A stretch of DNA of 64,000 nt from JBEBVQ01 sp037190845 (GCA_037190845.1 JBBCJI010000004.1:161586-225585), one strand, 5' to 3'; counted from the stretch's first letter, positions 10,032-18,868 are shown. The notes: generated by a model from the letters alone, not told the origin. Translations and numbers: made by a program.

Positions 10032-10505
10032 ATGTCCGGAGTTAATTATGTTACCAAAGAGACATTGGAACAGATGAAAGAAGAATTGACACAGCTCAAG
10101 ACTGCCGGCCGTTCCGAAATTGCCCGCCAGATAGCGGAAGCCCGCGAGAAGGGGGACCTGAAGGAAAATGCGGAATATGATGCTGCCAAAGAAGCCCAGG
10201 GGCTCCATGAGGCCAAGATCGCTCAGCTTGAAGCAGCGGTGGCCTCTGCACGTGTTCTTGACACAAAGGATATTGATACGACCAAAGTGACGGTGCTTAG
10301 TAAAGTGAGAGTGACCAACCTGGGGAATAAAAAGACGTTTGAATACCAGCTTGTCTCAGAGTCGGAAGCTGATTTGAAGACGGGCAAAATTTCTGTCGCT
10401 TCCCCCATCGGCAAAGGACTTCTGGGAAAAGAGGTTGGAGAAACCGTAGAAATTCAGGCTCCTGCCGGTCTTTTGAAATTCAAAATTGAACACATTTCTG
10501 TTTAG
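10032..10505 (+). CDS. greA: Transcription elongation factor GreA
   Basis: A protein of 157 residues, the usual GreA length, starting at the ATG at 10032 (MSGVNYVT). The in-frame start 36 bases further upstream lies inside the preceding terminator's T-tract and is rejected. The N-terminal coiled-coil finger carries the catalytic acidic tip GDLKENAEYDAAKEAQ, whose Asp and Glu coordinate Mg in the RNA polymerase secondary channel. The C-terminal FKBP-like domain contains SPIGKGLLGKEVGE. GreA reactivates backtracked RNA polymerase by stimulating transcript cleavage. It appears to be transcribed as a single gene between a terminator and a non-coding gap. Confidence 0.96.
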   Translation: MSGVNYVTKETLEQMKEELTQLKTAGRSEIARQIAEAREKGDLKENAEYDAAKEAQGLHEAKIAQLEAAVASARVLDTKDIDTTKVTVLSKVRVTNLGNKKTFEYQLVSESEADLKTGKISVASPIGKGLLGKEVGETVEIQAPAGLLKFKIEHISV

Positions 10506-10687
10506 CCTCCATTTGCGTAGTTAGATATTACTCTCGTTCTTTTAACTCCTTCATATCTTCTTTGTTTAAAAAAACAAAACAGGAAGTATATGGAGAAGTT
10601 GGGATTATGATTTTTTATGATTTTCATAGTATAATGTAATGGAGGATTACTTGTATCTTGCAGTTGTTATACCGAAACCGGAATCGT

Positions 10688-11083
10688 ATGAGCAGTATAT
10701 TTTCCAGAATCATTGCCGGTGAAATCCCCGCTTACCGGATAGCGGAAAATGACCGTTTTCTTGCCTTCCTTGATATTTTTCCATTGGTTGAAGGTCATGT
10801 GCTTATTATTCCCAAAGTCGAGATAGACCGCTTCTTCGATTTGCCTGATGACTTAATGAGTGAATGGCTTGTTTTTGCCAAACCCATAGCGCTTGCTATT
10901 GAAAAAGCATTCCCTTGTGACCGTTGCGGCATCTGCGTCATGGGCCTTGAAGTACCTCATGCGCATATGCATTTGGTCCCTATCAACTCGGCTGATGATA
11001 TTAACTTTACCAGACCCAAGCTGGAATTTGATGATCATCAGTTCAGCCAGATCCGCCAACGTATTCTGGATCATCTGTCCTGA
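10688..11083 (+). CDS. HIT family protein (HINT-like nucleotide hydrolase)
   Basis: A protein of 131 residues starting at the ATG at 10688 (MSSIFSRIIAGEIPAYRI); an upstream non-ATG start would add ten residues not seen in the family. It has the classical start FSRIIAGEIPA, the hydrophobic strand GHVLIIPK and the histidine triad VPHAHMHLVP near residues 98-107. HIT proteins hydrolyse nucleoside phosphoramidates and related phospho-nucleotides in the cytoplasm. The physiological substrate is unknown. It often lies near greA in Bacteroidota, as it does here. Confidence 0.93.
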   Translation: MSSIFSRIIAGEIPAYRIAENDRFLAFLDIFPLVEGHVLIIPKVEIDRFFDLPDDLMSEWLVFAKPIALAIEKAFPCDRCGICVMGLEVPHAHMHLVPINSADDINFTRPKLEFDDHQFSQIRQRILDHLS

Positions 11084-11191
11084 TTTGTGACGGGCAATGT
11101 ATGCTGATACACGTTGCAACCGTGTAGAGGCTTTTATTTATTCCTCATAGCTGTTTCGTATATTTTTCGAACCGGTTGTAAAAAATACGTG

Positions 11192-12505
11192 ATGAGTAAT
11201 TTAGCTGTTATACAGGAGTTGAGTGAGTGGACCTTTGGAGTATTGATGAAAGCCCATATACCTTACCAGACTGCGATTTATCTGCATGTGCTACTTTTAT
11301 TAACTGTTTTTCTTATCCTGGCTTGGTCTGCCGATAAAATGATCAACGTGTTATTGACCACATTTGGCCGAAGATCAACCAGGAGAAACCCGGATGCTTT
11401 GATGGCGATCATGATCCGAAATAAGGTGGTCAGGAGAGTAGCGCATCTTGTATCACTTGCCATACTTACTTATGCTGTTCCTGTAATCTTTAATAAGATC
11501 CCGGAGTTACAAACACCGTTTGAAACATTGATGGGCATACTTCTGATACTGTTGTTTGTCAGCATTGTCAGAAGTGTATTCAAATCAATAACTGATCTGG
11601 TAAAAGAAAAGCCCGGTTTTCGCGACAAGCCGATGGACAGCTATCTGCAGGTGGTAAATATTATTCTCCTTTTTGTGGCAGGGATTCTGATCTTTTCACA
11701 GATAACGGGTAAGTCCGTCTGGGCATTCTTTACGGCCATGGGAGCACTGTCGGCGATACTCCTGCTGGTGTTTAAAGATACGATTATGGGGTTTGTTGCC
11801 AGCATCCAGGTGACGACCAATGACATGGTCCGTATCGGCGACTGGATCGAAATGCCTAAATACGGTGCAGACGGCAGTGTAGTGGCGATCACACTTAATA
11901 CGGTAAAAGTCCAGAATTTTGATAAGACCATCACTACGATACCAACCTATGCATTGATCTCTGATTCCTTCAAAAACTGGCGTGGCATGCAGGAGTCAGG
12001 AGGGCGGAGAATGAAACGATCTATCTATCTCAAAATAGCGTCTGTACGCTTTCTGACGGATGAAGATGTTGAGCAGTATAAAAAGATCAGTCTGGTGTGT
12101 GAATACCTGACGAAGCGTAAGGCTGAAATTGATGTGTTCAATCGGGATGCCGGCACAGACAAATCTGTATTGATCAACGGAAGGAATCTCACAAACATCG
12201 GTGTATTCCGTCAATACATTCTCGCGTACCTGAATAGCAATCCGAATGTACATAAAGGTATGATCATGATGGTTCGCCAACTCGCGCCGACTGAAACGGG
12301 ATTACCGATGGAGATATATGCGTTTACCAGTACAGTAGTGTGGACAGAGTACGAAGCTATTATGGCCGATATATTTGATCACATTATGGTGGCAGCTACG
12401 TATTTCGGGCTCGAAATATTCGAGACGCCGTCTGGTGGGGACGTGCGTGGACTGGAGGCGGACAGCAAAGTCTTATTAATGGACAGGCTATTTTCAGGAA
12501 GCTAA
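11192..12505 (+). CDS. MscS-family mechanosensitive ion channel (YbdG-like)
   Basis: About 437 residues from the ATG at 11192 (MSNLAVIQELSEW). Several N-terminal membrane helices occur up to about residue 165 (for example TAIYLHVLLLLTVFLILAW and TLMGILLILLFVSIVR). The pore helix region (AFFTAMGALSAILLLVFKDTIMGFVA) and the MscS beta-domain (MVRIGDWIEMPKYGADGSVVAI) follow. The length and the motif DWIEMP match the YbdG/MscM-like subgroup, which releases solutes under osmotic downshock. Its last 12 bases overlap the end of feoB on the opposite strand, so the two genes converge tail to tail with no room for a terminator. Confidence 0.92.
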   Translation: MSNLAVIQELSEWTFGVLMKAHIPYQTAIYLHVLLLLTVFLILAWSADKMINVLLTTFGRRSTRRNPDALMAIMIRNKVVRRVAHLVSLAILTYAVPVIFNKIPELQTPFETLMGILLILLFVSIVRSVFKSITDLVKEKPGFRDKPMDSYLQVVNIILLFVAGILIFSQITGKSVWAFFTAMGALSAILLLVFKDTIMGFVASIQVTTNDMVRIGDWIEMPKYGADGSVVAITLNTVKVQNFDKTITTIPTYALISDSFKNWRGMQESGGRRMKRSIYLKIASVRFLTDEDVEQYKKISLVCEYLTKRKAEIDVFNRDAGTDKSVLINGRNLTNIGVFRQYILAYLNSNPNVHKGMIMMVRQLAPTETGLPMEIYAFTSTVVWTEYEAIMADIFDHIMVAATYFGLEIFETPSGGDVRGLEADSKVLLMDRLFSGS

Positions 12506-14614
12506 TGAATAAACGATAAATGCGCCTGCCCAGGCAAGCGCCAACATATAGAAAAACTGGATCGCAGGGTATCTCCAACCATCGGTTTCTCTTTTTACAA
12601 TGGCAAGCGTACTCATGCACTGCATCGCGAAAGCATAAAAAACCAGCAGCGACAAACCTGTTGCGAGCGTATAAACCGGTCTTCCGTCGGGCCATGTTGC
12701 CGCTTGCATTTTCTCCCTTATGGTTCGATCCTGACTTTCGCCTTCACCTACGCTGTACAGAGTAGCCATAGTGCCTACAAAAACTTCTCTTGCGGCAAAA
12801 GATGTGGCCAGTGCGATACCGATCTTCCAGTCATAACCCAGTGGGCGGATTGCGGGTTCTATGGCACGGCCGAAGATACCGATAAAAGAATGTTCCAGTT
12901 TTTCGGATTGGTATTGCAACCCGAGTACTTCACTATTGTCCGGTTGTTGCTGCAGCAACCGGATATATTTTTCTTCTACAGCCTTCATGGCAGCCGGAGG
13001 GCCGAATGACGCAAGCGTCCACAGCAACAGAGAGATAATGAGGATGACCTTCCCTGCCTGTGTCACGAATATCTTTGCCTTTTCAATCATAGTGATGCCG
13101 GCGTTTTTCCATCGGGGCATACGGTAAACAGGTAACTCCATGACAAAGAACGAATGCTCTTTCGTCCGTATCAGCAGTTTCATGACGCCGGCTACCAGCA
13201 GGGCTGTTACTAATCCGAGCAGGTATAGTCCCATAAGTACCAATCCCTGCAGGCTTATAAAACCCAATAACAGCCGTTCCGGTATGACGAGGGCGATCAA
13301 TATGGTATAGACCGGGAGGCGTGCGGCACAGCTCATCAGTGGTGTTACCATAATGGTGATCAGCCGCTCTTTCCGGTTTTGAATGCTGCGGGCCGACATG
13401 ACCGCAGGTATGGCGCAGGCCAGGCCGCTCATCAGGGGCATAATGGACCGTCCGTTAAGACCAACACCACGCATCACTCTGTCTGTAAGAAAAGAAATAC
13501 GGGCCATGTACCCGGTGTCTTCGAGTAATGTGATCAGGCCAAACAGGATCATGATCTGGGGTACAAAGATCACGATCCCGCTGATCCCGGCCAGCAGGCC
13601 GTTTATCAGCAAGTCGCTCCACAGGTTGTGCGGCAGGTGATCACTGAGCCAGGTGCTCATAGCACCAAATCCTGCGTCTATCCAGTCCATCGGGTATTGC
13701 GCCAGCCAGAAGATACTCTGGAACATCAGGAATAGTACACCCAGCAGTATGATATTACCCCAAAACGGATGGAGTAATATCCGGTCCAGGCGTTCCGTAA
13801 CCGGTATATCGTTTCTGCGGCTTTCGTTCGTTACACATAGTTTTATGATCTGATCAATTTTCCGGTAACGTGCCAGGATTTCCTGTGCTTGTATCTCTGC
13901 TTTGCGTACCGGATGATCGTGGTATATCCCGGCAATATATTTTTTTTGTATGCTGCTTAGCGCTGGCGATGTTTCATAGTGACAGGCGATGTGCCATGCC
14001 GCATATTCATTGGTGGCATGGGTAAAGCTTTTCACTGCTTCTATCAGCGGGACGGGAAAGATACCGGTATCTGTAAATGCGGGTGGTAGTTGTAGTTGTT
14101 TCCGACGACCATTGCTGTAGATGGTGACCATTGTTTTTTTTAATGTATCTACTCCTTCATTACGGCGGGGATTTACTACAGTTACCGGTACAGCGAGCTG
14201 TTGCGCCAGCGTTTCGGTATGAATGCTCATGCCGCTTTGATGCGCGATATCGGTCATGGTCAGTGCAATCAGTACGGGGATACCGAGATCTATTATTTGT
14301 GTACACAACACCAGGTTGCGTTCAAGGCTGGAAGTATCTACCGTTATGACGACCAGATCCGGGCGATCGGGGTGGAGTAATACGTCTGTGGCAATTTGTT
14401 CGTCGGCAGCGCGGGGATACAGGCTATAGGTTCCAGGGAGGTCTGTGATTTCGGCTTTCAGGTTGCCGGGCAGCAGTACGGTTCCTGTTTTTTTATCTAC
14501 GGTAACGCCGGGGAAATTGCCTACCTTCTGATTGAGTCCGGTAAGCGCATTAAACAGCGAGCTTTTCCCGCTATTCGGGTTCCCGGCTAATACGATCTTA
14601 CAGGTACGGCTCAT
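12494..14614 (-). CDS. feoB: Ferrous iron transporter FeoB
   Basis: A protein of 706 residues that imports Fe(II) across the inner membrane. The N-terminal G domain has G1 GNPNSGKS (residues 11-18), G2 in FPGVTVD and G3 DLPGTYSL. The G4 position reads LTMTD where FeoB proteins normally have LNMxD, so the guanine-contacting Asn is Thr (codon ACC). Two Gate domains and the core membrane helices follow (GRSIMPLMSGLACAIPAVMSAR; TSFAAREVFVGTMATLY). No feoA gene or fused FeoA domain is adjacent, so this may be a second FeoB copy. Upstream lies a 21-bp inverted repeat that separates it from glutamate dehydrogenase. Confidence 0.94.
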   Translation of the reverse strand: MSRTCKIVLAGNPNSGKSSLFNALTGLNQKVGNFPGVTVDKKTGTVLLPGNLKAEITDLPGTYSLYPRAADEQIATDVLLHPDRPDLVVITVDTSSLERNLVLCTQIIDLGIPVLIALTMTDIAHQSGMSIHTETLAQQLAVPVTVVNPRRNEGVDTLKKTMVTIYSNGRRKQLQLPPAFTDTGIFPVPLIEAVKSFTHATNEYAAWHIACHYETSPALSSIQKKYIAGIYHDHPVRKAEIQAQEILARYRKIDQIIKLCVTNESRRNDIPVTERLDRILLHPFWGNIILLGVLFLMFQSIFWLAQYPMDWIDAGFGAMSTWLSDHLPHNLWSDLLINGLLAGISGIVIFVPQIMILFGLITLLEDTGYMARISFLTDRVMRGVGLNGRSIMPLMSGLACAIPAVMSARSIQNRKERLITIMVTPLMSCAARLPVYTILIALVIPERLLLGFISLQGLVLMGLYLLGLVTALLVAGVMKLLIRTKEHSFFVMELPVYRMPRWKNAGITMIEKAKIFVTQAGKVILIISLLLWTLASFGPPAAMKAVEEKYIRLLQQQPDNSEVLGLQYQSEKLEHSFIGIFGRAIEPAIRPLGYDWKIGIALATSFAAREVFVGTMATLYSVGEGESQDRTIREKMQAATWPDGRPVYTLATGLSLLVFYAFAMQCMSTLAIVKRETDGWRYPAIQFFYMLALAWAGAFIVYSLAS

Positions 14615-14713
14615 GGATCAAAGCAGCAAAGATAAACTTTCTTCATCAGGCGGTTGTAGTCTCTGATGCCTGGTGAATTTCAAATTGCCGCTATCTCAAA
14701 ATTGAATTTTGCT

Positions 14714-14762
14714 TCGACAGGCTCAATGACCGTCTTTTGATGACGGTCATTGAGCCTGTCGA
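14714..14762. repeat. 21-bp perfect inverted repeat between gdhA and feoB
   Basis: Arms at 14714-14734 and 14742-14762 are perfectly complementary, beginning TCGACAGGCTCAATGACC, with a seven-base loop TTTTGAT. The GACAGGCTCA core is typical of dispersed REP-like palindromes in Bacteroidota and some other phyla. It lies 54 bases after the glutamate dehydrogenase stop codon, so it could work as a transcript end or mRNA-stabilising hairpin. Confidence 0.85.
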
Positions 14763-14815
14763 TATGAATATTGTGAAGTATGTGAAATACTCCCGAATGC
14801 CTACAGCTGGTTTGT

Positions 14816-16246
14816 CTATGGGAAGATACCCAGCTCTTCATAAGCTACGCCGACCTTATTGATCGAGACCACAAACGCTGCGGTACGCATATCCGAGATA
14901 CCAAGGCTCAGCAGGCTTTCCCGGATCTCGTGGTAAGAGCCAATCATGGTGTCTTCAAGCCCGGAGTATACAAGGTCTACTTCATCCGGCCCGTGCATTA
15001 ACTGACGGCGTTCTGTATCCGTTACAGTTTTGCCGGTCAGGCTTTCCACTGTTTTAATGATGGAGCTGTTCTGGTTTTCACTGAAGCGTTTGTCCATCCG
15101 CCCGAAGCGTACGTGACTCAGGTTTTTCAGCCATTCGAAATATGAAACGGTAACACCGCCTGCATTAATATACATGTCCGGGATGATCATGACCCCTTTC
15201 TGGTTGAGTATTTCGTCAGCTTCGGGCGAGAGTGGCCCGTTGGCTGCTTCTCCTATGATCTTTGCTTTGATCCGGGCAGCATTGGAGCCGTTGATCACGT
15301 TTTCCAACGCTGCGGGTATCAGGATGTCACATTCCTGTTCGAGGGTTTCGGATGTGTTCGGGATGTTTGTAGCGCCGGGGAAGTTGAGGATAGATCCTGT
15401 GGATTTACGATGCGCAACTACTTCTTCGAGCGGCAGCCCTGCAGGATTGTACAGTCCTCCTTCAAATTCGGCGATACCTACGATCAGCGCTCCGGCTTCA
15501 TAAAAATATTTTGCCGCATGATAACCTACATTTCCTAACCCTTGTACGATTACCTTTTTACCTTCGATGCCCGTAGTAAGCCCGATACGCTTCATGTCTT
15601 CTGCAATACTGCACACTTCGCGGATGCCGTAAAACACACCAAGGCCGGTTGCCTCCGTGCGTCCGCGTACACCGCCCTGGCTGATGGGCTTGCCCGTTAC
15701 GCATCCCATGGCATTAATATCGTTGGGGTTGAGTGATGCATAGGTGTCAGCGATCCAGCTCATCTCACGCGCACCGGAGCCATAATCAGGCGCCGGCACA
15801 TCAATTCCTGCACCGATGAAGTTTTTCTTTACGAGCTCTGAAGCATAGCGGCGGGTGATTTTCTCCAGCTCAAATACCGTATAGTTTTTGGGATCAATGC
15901 GAATGCCCCCTTTGGCTCCGCCGAAAGGTACATTTACGATAGCGCATTTGTAGGTCATAAGAGCGGCCAGCGCCATGACTTCATCCTGGTTTACATCCAT
16001 GCTGTACCGGATGCCGCCTTTGCACGGCAGCTTGTGGTGGGAATGCTGTACGCGATAAGCTTCGATTACTTCAATCTTATCGCCGATGCGTACCGGAAAT
16101 TTGATCCGGTATACGGAGTTACAGGCTTTGATTTGTTCAAGGATACCCTTTTCAAAACGGGTATATTGCGCAGCTTTATCAAAATTGCGCTCCACGCCCT
16201 GGAAAAAGCTATAATGCTTTTGTGACGTGTTGTCTTTGGATGCCAT
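14816..16246 (-). CDS. gdhA: Glutamate dehydrogenase (Glu/Leu/Phe/Val dehydrogenase family)
   Basis: A protein of 476 residues. It interconverts glutamate with 2-oxoglutarate and ammonia. The substrate domain contains PCKGGIRY, ALMTYKCAIVNVPFGGAKGG (catalytic Lys region) and PAPDYGSG. The nucleotide domain has the fingerprint VIVQGLGNVGYHAAK and the later NAGGVTVSYFEW segment. The length fits the hexameric class, with a slightly extended C-terminus. Coenzyme preference is not deducible by eye. It lies 37 bases downstream of the ccmD-like gene on the same strand. Confidence 0.93.
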   Translation of the reverse strand: MASKDNTSQKHYSFFQGVERNFDKAAQYTRFEKGILEQIKACNSVYRIKFPVRIGDKIEVIEAYRVQHSHHKLPCKGGIRYSMDVNQDEVMALAALMTYKCAIVNVPFGGAKGGIRIDPKNYTVFELEKITRRYASELVKKNFIGAGIDVPAPDYGSGAREMSWIADTYASLNPNDINAMGCVTGKPISQGGVRGRTEATGLGVFYGIREVCSIAEDMKRIGLTTGIEGKKVIVQGLGNVGYHAAKYFYEAGALIVGIAEFEGGLYNPAGLPLEEVVAHRKSTGSILNFPGATNIPNTSETLEQECDILIPAALENVINGSNAARIKAKIIGEAANGPLSPEADEILNQKGVMIIPDMYINAGGVTVSYFEWLKNLSHVRFGRMDKRFSENQNSSIIKTVESLTGKTVTDTERRQLMHGPDEVDLVYSGLEDTMIGSYHEIRESLLSLGISDMRTAAFVVSINKVGVAYEELGIFP

Positions 16247-16283
16247 AAAAATAGTATTGTGATTGATTGTGTTGAAGGGAAAA

Positions 16284-16505
16284 TTATGGTTGCTTTGTTT
16301 GTTCCATTTTTTTTATGCGGCGCTCCAGGTGGATCAGGAACGCAATAATTCCGGCAAAGATAGTTGCTAATACCAAAACAACAACGTATATTTTACCGTT
16401 ACTGCGCATCACATCTGCCATAGCGGGGCTATGATCTTGTGCTGATAAAATTGCCGGGAATACCAACAGAAATATGGCTATTAAAAATGAGTTTTTATAC
16501 TTCAT
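16284..16505 (-). CDS. CcmD-like small membrane protein
   Basis: A protein of 73 residues starting at MKYKNSFLIA. The ATG is four bases from the ccmC stop codon; a longer in-frame start would run into ccmC. It has a signal-like hydrophobic start (FLLVFPAILSAQ) and one membrane helix (IYVVVLVLATIFAGIIAFLI), followed by a basic tail LERRIKKMEQ. This layout fits the short Bacteroidota CcmD family, which stabilises the haem-handling CcmC complex. Assignment rests mainly on position and topology. Confidence 0.75.
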   Translation of the reverse strand: MKYKNSFLIAIFLLVFPAILSAQDHSPAMADVMRSNGKIYVVVLVLATIFAGIIAFLIHLERRIKKMEQTKQP

Positions 16506-16509
16506 AACC

Positions 16510-17190
16510 TTAATAAAAATGAGTATGAAAAGCATTGTCTGCCTGATGTATAATCAATCGTATGCGTATGCGTAATGTGGTGATCCATAATCCCAGTAAA
16601 AACCACCCCGCTACTGCCGGATAAAATACAAATCTCATATTGCTGTCGAGATCGTAAGCTCCGAAGCCGGGATTGCCGCCATTGCCGGGATGCAGGGAAT
16701 CCACCATACGAGGCAGCACCCATATTAGCGGGATCATTAGTGCAAATGCAAAGATATTATACACGGCGCTTATGCGTGCGCGTTTTTCCTCATCTTTCAT
16801 TCCGCCGCGTAATATCAGATAGGCAAAATAAATTAACATGGCCAGTGCAGTACCCAGTTGCTTCGGGTCGTTGCTCCATGCAGCGCCCCAGGTGAACTGT
16901 GCCCATTCCATGCCGGTGAGCATCCCCAGTATACTATACAGGATACCTACATTAATGTATTCGGTAGCATATATATCATCTTTAAGGTTATTGCTGCGTA
17001 GATACCGGATCGCGTAGATGCAGGAAATTAAAAAAAGAAGGATCATTCCAAACCACATCGGTACATGGAAATAGAGATTCCGGACGGTTTCGTTGATGAT
17101 GTCGAGACGTGGAACGGGTAGAAGCAGGCCACCGATAATGGTATAGGCAAGCAGCAGGACACAAAGCACTTTCCACCAGGATTGGCGCAT
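16510..17190 (-). CDS. ccmC: Cytochrome c biogenesis haem-handling protein CcmC/CcsA type
   Basis: A protein of 226 residues with six predicted membrane helices. The family Trp-rich haem-binding loop is visible as AQFTWGAAWSNDPKQLGTAL, with flanking histidine candidates in NLYFHVPMWFG and in SLHPG. CcmC presents haem on the outer face of the inner membrane for attachment to apocytochrome c. The gene lies between ccmB and ccmD on the same strand; no ccmA or ccmE is seen here, so the rest of the system is elsewhere. Confidence 0.88.
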   Translation of the reverse strand: MRQSWWKVLCVLLLAYTIIGGLLLPVPRLDIINETVRNLYFHVPMWFGMILLFLISCIYAIRYLRSNNLKDDIYATEYINVGILYSILGMLTGMEWAQFTWGAAWSNDPKQLGTALAMLIYFAYLILRGGMKDEEKRARISAVYNIFAFALMIPLIWVLPRMVDSLHPGNGGNPGFGAYDLDSNMRFVFYPAVAGWFLLGLWITTLRIRIRLIIHQADNAFHTHFY

Positions 17191-17230
17191 ATAGAACCCT
17201 GAAATTTTACCGTAAAGGTAATTAATTGAA

Positions 17231-17266
17231 AATTGAAAGTTGAAAATTCATTTTCAACTTTCAATT
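17231..17266. repeat. 16-bp perfect inverted repeat in the ccmB-ccmC gap
   Basis: Arms AATTGAAAGTTGAAAA (17231-17246) and its exact complement (17251-17266) with a four-base loop. It lies four bases after the ccmB stop codon. It is A/T rich and resembles other AATTGAAAATTG-type intergenic elements of this phylum. It would form a strong hairpin in the middle of the ccm transcript and may lower ccmC-ccmD expression relative to ccmB. Confidence 0.8.
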
Positions 17267-17270
17267 ATAT

Positions 17271-17927
17271 CTATTCCTGCCAGAGAAAAGGAAAAAGGAT
17301 CATACCCAGTATGATCACCAGTGCGTCGAGCAGCAGCAGGATGCCGGCGAGCGCCCACCATCCCGGCTGATATACGGGAGATAAAGCTTTAAGCGCAAGG
17401 TTTCCGAGCATCATAAGTACAGGTGTCACCAGCGGAAAGCCCAGCACCGCCATCAGCGCGGCATTCTGTTGCGCCCGCGCAGCAATGGCAGAAAGAAAGG
17501 TAAATACGACTGATAAGCTCAGACTCCCGGTGAGGGTGATGAGTATGAACAGCCCGGCCTGATCTACCGGCATGCCCAGCAGCAGGCTGAACAGAGCAAG
17601 ACTTACCAGGCTCATAACCAGTAATAGTATGATGCTGTATATCATCTTTGCCGCCAGGAAGGTCGTGGGTTTCACAAGTGTAAAATAATAACGGAACCGT
17701 TCCGGCGATTCCTGCAGAAAGCTTTTAGCCACAGCATTTACGGCAACAAACAACTGGGTGATCCAGAATAAAGCATTCCAGACTTTTGACTCCGGCTGTC
17801 CGTTCATAATATAGACAACAAATACCGTTGCCCCCACATACAGCAGCACACCAAACAGGGTGTGCCGTTGCCGCCATTCCATCAGGAGGTCTTTGCGTAC
17901 AAGTGTTAACAGCGGATATACAGACAT
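17271..17927 (-). CDS. ccmB: Haem exporter/ABC permease CcmB
   Basis: A protein of 218 residues with six hydrophobic helices. It starts with the cytoplasmic segment LVRKDLLMEWRQRHTLFGVLLY, typical of CcmB, and contains FLQESPERFRYYFTLVKP and a Gly/Leu-rich final helix. CcmB is the membrane subunit of the CcmAB ABC module that drives haem release from CcmE. The start ATG is 11 bases downstream of the preceding gene's stop, indicating cotranscription. Confidence 0.88.
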   Translation of the reverse strand: MSVYPLLTLVRKDLLMEWRQRHTLFGVLLYVGATVFVVYIMNGQPESKVWNALFWITQLFVAVNAVAKSFLQESPERFRYYFTLVKPTTFLAAKMIYSIILLLVMSLVSLALFSLLLGMPVDQAGLFILITLTGSLSLSVVFTFLSAIAARAQQNAALMAVLGFPLVTPVLMMLGNLALKALSPVYQPGWWALAGILLLLDALVIILGMILFPFLWQE

Positions 17928-17938
17928 GGTGGGGTGGA

Positions 17939-18760
17939 TCAGTAAATGGTAATATAACCTGTTTCCAGTTTTTCCTTGTTCTTTCTCAGCTCAAATTTAT
18001 AGATCCCTTTGTGCTGGAAATTACGTTTGTCAATAACAACTGACGGTTCCCGGATACGGGGCACTTCCAGGACCGGCCGGTCTTCCTGTGTGAAGAAGGA
18101 TATACTGAAGTTGTGCTTTGCCGCATCCGGTATTTCTACATTGACATGACCGGTGAAAGGATTGGTGAAAATATACTGTGATTTAATATACATTGCAGGA
18201 TGTGCGGCTGAACTGATATCCGGTACCCTGAGCGTTGTCCCGCCTTTTTTGACAGGTTTTCCTGAAGCGGCGCCGGGGGAAGTTTCAACACGGGATTTTT
18301 TTTCATCAATGGTGCTGCTTGTGCTACCTTCAACGATCTCGACTTTTGCAGCATATTGTTGTAAGGTTTCATTGGGAGGTAATACCTTTTGCTGGAGTAG
18401 CTGCATACTGTCTACTTCCAGTTTCAGATAATTGCTATACCATGTGAGATTTGAGTTGAAGACAATGTAGAGGCGGTACCAGTTGTTCCCCGGCATGGGA
18501 TGTCCATCAATGAATGCCTGAGGACCTTTGGGTAATTCTTTGACGTATCCGATTGTGGTAAAGTTGTATACGCTGTCAGCCGAACGCTGTACAGCAATGG
18601 ATTTAATGCCATTGTACTGGCAGGTCCAGCTCAGGATATTCATGCCGTCCTGGGTTGCGCCGATCATGTCGGGCAATATGGGTTGCGCCCGCAATGCGGT
18701 AGTAAAAAGTATTGATAATAAAAGAAGAATGGCCGGTCGTGCCGATATTTTTTCAATCAT
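17939..18760 (-). CDS. Secreted protein of unknown function upstream of ccmB
   Basis: A protein of 273 residues, not recognised as a named family. It has an N-terminal signal peptide (LLLLSILFTTALRAQ). A fibronectin-III-like first half follows (ILSWTCQYNGIKSIAVQRSA; GNNWYRLYIVF), then a Ser/Lys/Pro-rich linker near residues 145-180, then a C-terminal beta domain (YIFTNPFTGHVNVEIP; GIYKFELRKNKEKLETGYI) that resembles a sorting-domain fold but has no clear PNP motif. It is the first gene of the ccmBCD run, only 11 bases from ccmB. That suggests shared expression but not necessarily a role in cytochrome c assembly. Confidence 0.75.
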   Translation of the reverse strand: MIEKISARPAILLLLSILFTTALRAQPILPDMIGATQDGMNILSWTCQYNGIKSIAVQRSADSVYNFTTIGYVKELPKGPQAFIDGHPMPGNNWYRLYIVFNSNLTWYSNYLKLEVDSMQLLQQKVLPPNETLQQYAAKVEIVEGSTSSTIDEKKSRVETSPGAASGKPVKKGGTTLRVPDISSAAHPAMYIKSQYIFTNPFTGHVNVEIPDAAKHNFSISFFTQEDRPVLEVPRIREPSVVIDKRNFQHKGIYKFELRKNKEKLETGYITIY

Positions 18761-18868
18761 TTGCCAAACCTACTGCAAATCTGTAAAATGAACCAGTCTC
18801 CTACGGATATTTTCTTTTTCCGTAGCAAAACCGTTCTTGTGCAGGTTATGATTTTTGAGGTTTTCTAC

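Noticed and set aside
14714..14762. The 21-bp inverted repeat as insertion-sequence ends
   Set aside because: The arms are seven bases apart, enclose no gene and show no target duplication.
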